This document shows positions 23,297 through 23,848 of a stretch of 23,848 nt of DNA, one piece after another. The position numbers were made by a program, and so were the translations under genes. Below the pieces are notes generated by a model. The model saw only the letters and a list, made by a program, of their open reading frames with translations. It was not told the origin of the DNA and made no database searches. Each line of letters begins with the position of its first letter. The first letter of the stretch is position 1. This stretch comes from Bacteroidales bacterium UBA1215 (GTDB taxonomy: Bacteria > Bacteroidota > Bacteroidia > Bacteroidales > WCHB1-69), in the NCBI GenBank assembly GCA_002309475.1, contig DBXJ01000057.1, positions 664 through 24,511 on the forward strand, in the 5' to 3' direction.

Positions 23297-23848
23297 TTAT
23301 TTAGCAAATACTTTATCACCTAGTACAAAACGTATGCCAAGACTATAGTTGGGGCGAATTTTGTCATAGCCATCCAATTTCAATTTTTCTATACTGACGC
23401 TAAATAGCGGTTCTACGGCCAAATATTCTGTAAAAGAAATCCTTACACCTGCAGAAGCAATAAATCCATAGCCAACACCACCTAAATGCGGGTCAATTTC
23501 TGTACGGTCGTCACCGGTATAGACAACGCCACCATAGTGGTCTATCAAGTCAAATGCTACTCCTTCTACTATCAATTCTGAACTTTTTACTTTTACAGAG
23601 TTGAGGTGGGTTCCAAATTCTACAAGCGGATAGAAACGAGAGTTGTTGCGGTACATATAAGTGAAATTGATGCCAAAAAAATTTCTGGTTTCTTTTCCAA
23701 GCAATTGCTCTTCTATATATTGCAAACCACCGGTATTGTAATTGGAACTATTTACGGCAAATGATTTAGTTCCCTTAGCAGTAAGAATTGATTGCGAAAA
23801 ATAAAGACCGAATGAAAAAGAACTATTTACATGATAGCGAATTTCAAT
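23297..23848 (-). CDS. Outer-membrane beta-barrel protein (5' end cut by window edge)
   Basis: The minus-strand frame is open from the window edge through 183 residues to TAA at 23297; the TTG at 23725 lies inside it and is not a likely start. Alternating hydrophobic and polar strands rich in Tyr, Phe and Gly with short turns (RYHVNSSFSFGLYFSQSI, FFGINFTYMYRNNSRFYPLV, YGFIASAGVRISFTEYLAVE, YSLGIRFVLGD) look like the second half of an outer-membrane barrel of about eight to ten strands. The signal peptide would lie outside the window. The next gene encodes a secreted protein 6 nt downstream, so the two may form an envelope unit. The exact family is not recognisable. Confidence 0.75.
   Translation of the reverse strand: MEIRYHVNSSFSFGLYFSQSILTAKGTKSFAVNSSNYNTGGLQYIEEQLLGKETRNFFGINFTYMYRNNSRFYPLVEFGTHLNSVKVKSSELIVEGVAFDLIDHYGGVVYTGDDRTEIDPHLGGVGYGFIASAGVRISFTEYLAVEPLFSVSIEKLKLDGYDKIRPNYSLGIRFVLGDKVFAK

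Noticed and set aside
23723..23725. TTG as start of the outer-membrane barrel gene
   Set aside because: The frame is open for 41 more codons to the window edge with barrel-like strands, so the true start lies outside.

Overview
The window comes from an AT-rich member of the Bacteroidota. The evidence is: -7 promoter boxes of the TAnnTTTG type, A-rich translation starts that mostly lack a Shine-Dalgarno sequence, a fused str-S10-spc-alpha ribosomal cluster with no tuf gene between fusA and rpsJ and no adk between secY and map, Bacteroidota-type sequence signatures in L2 and L36, and a separate small subunit of methylmalonyl-CoA mutase. I cannot place it to order or genus.

Layout. (1) 1-600, minus strand: N-terminal 200 residues of the AAA+ recombination factor RarA, cut by the window edge. 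(2) 601-760: divergent promoter region for rarA and mutA. (3) 761-2608: mutA, encoding the non-catalytic subunit of methylmalonyl-CoA mutase, closed by a strong hairpin terminator at 2634-2661; no mutB follows. (4) 2662-3177: very AT-rich spacer carrying the str promoter at its right end. (5) 3178-21088: 33 co-directional genes, rpsL-rpsG-fusA, rpsJ to rpsQ, rplN to secY, map-infA-rpmJ, and rpsM to rplQ, with gaps of at most 47 nt and several overlaps. One hairpin terminator ends the cluster at 21111-21143. (6) 21156-22487: a secreted M28 zinc peptidase. (7) 22484-23848, minus strand: a secreted propeller-like protein of unknown role and, upstream of it, an outer-membrane beta-barrel protein cut by the window edge.

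How the genes work together. The long cluster makes most of the ribosomal proteins plus EF-G, IF-1, the SecY channel, methionine aminopeptidase and the RNA polymerase alpha subunit. It therefore couples ribosome assembly, initiation, elongation, N-terminal processing, protein export and transcription. The gaps before rpsJ, rplN and rpsM are too short for E. coli-type L4, S8 or S4 leader control elements, so control probably rests on the single upstream promoter and on coupled translation.

I see no tRNA, rRNA, CRISPR array, insertion sequence, phage gene or defence system. I found no previously undescribed system that I can support; this is mainly a housekeeping region. The observations most worth checking are the complete absence of TGA stops with unusually common TAG stops, a shared promoter layout between mutA and the str operon, an isolated canonical Shine-Dalgarno before rplF, and the uncharacterised envelope gene pair at the right edge.
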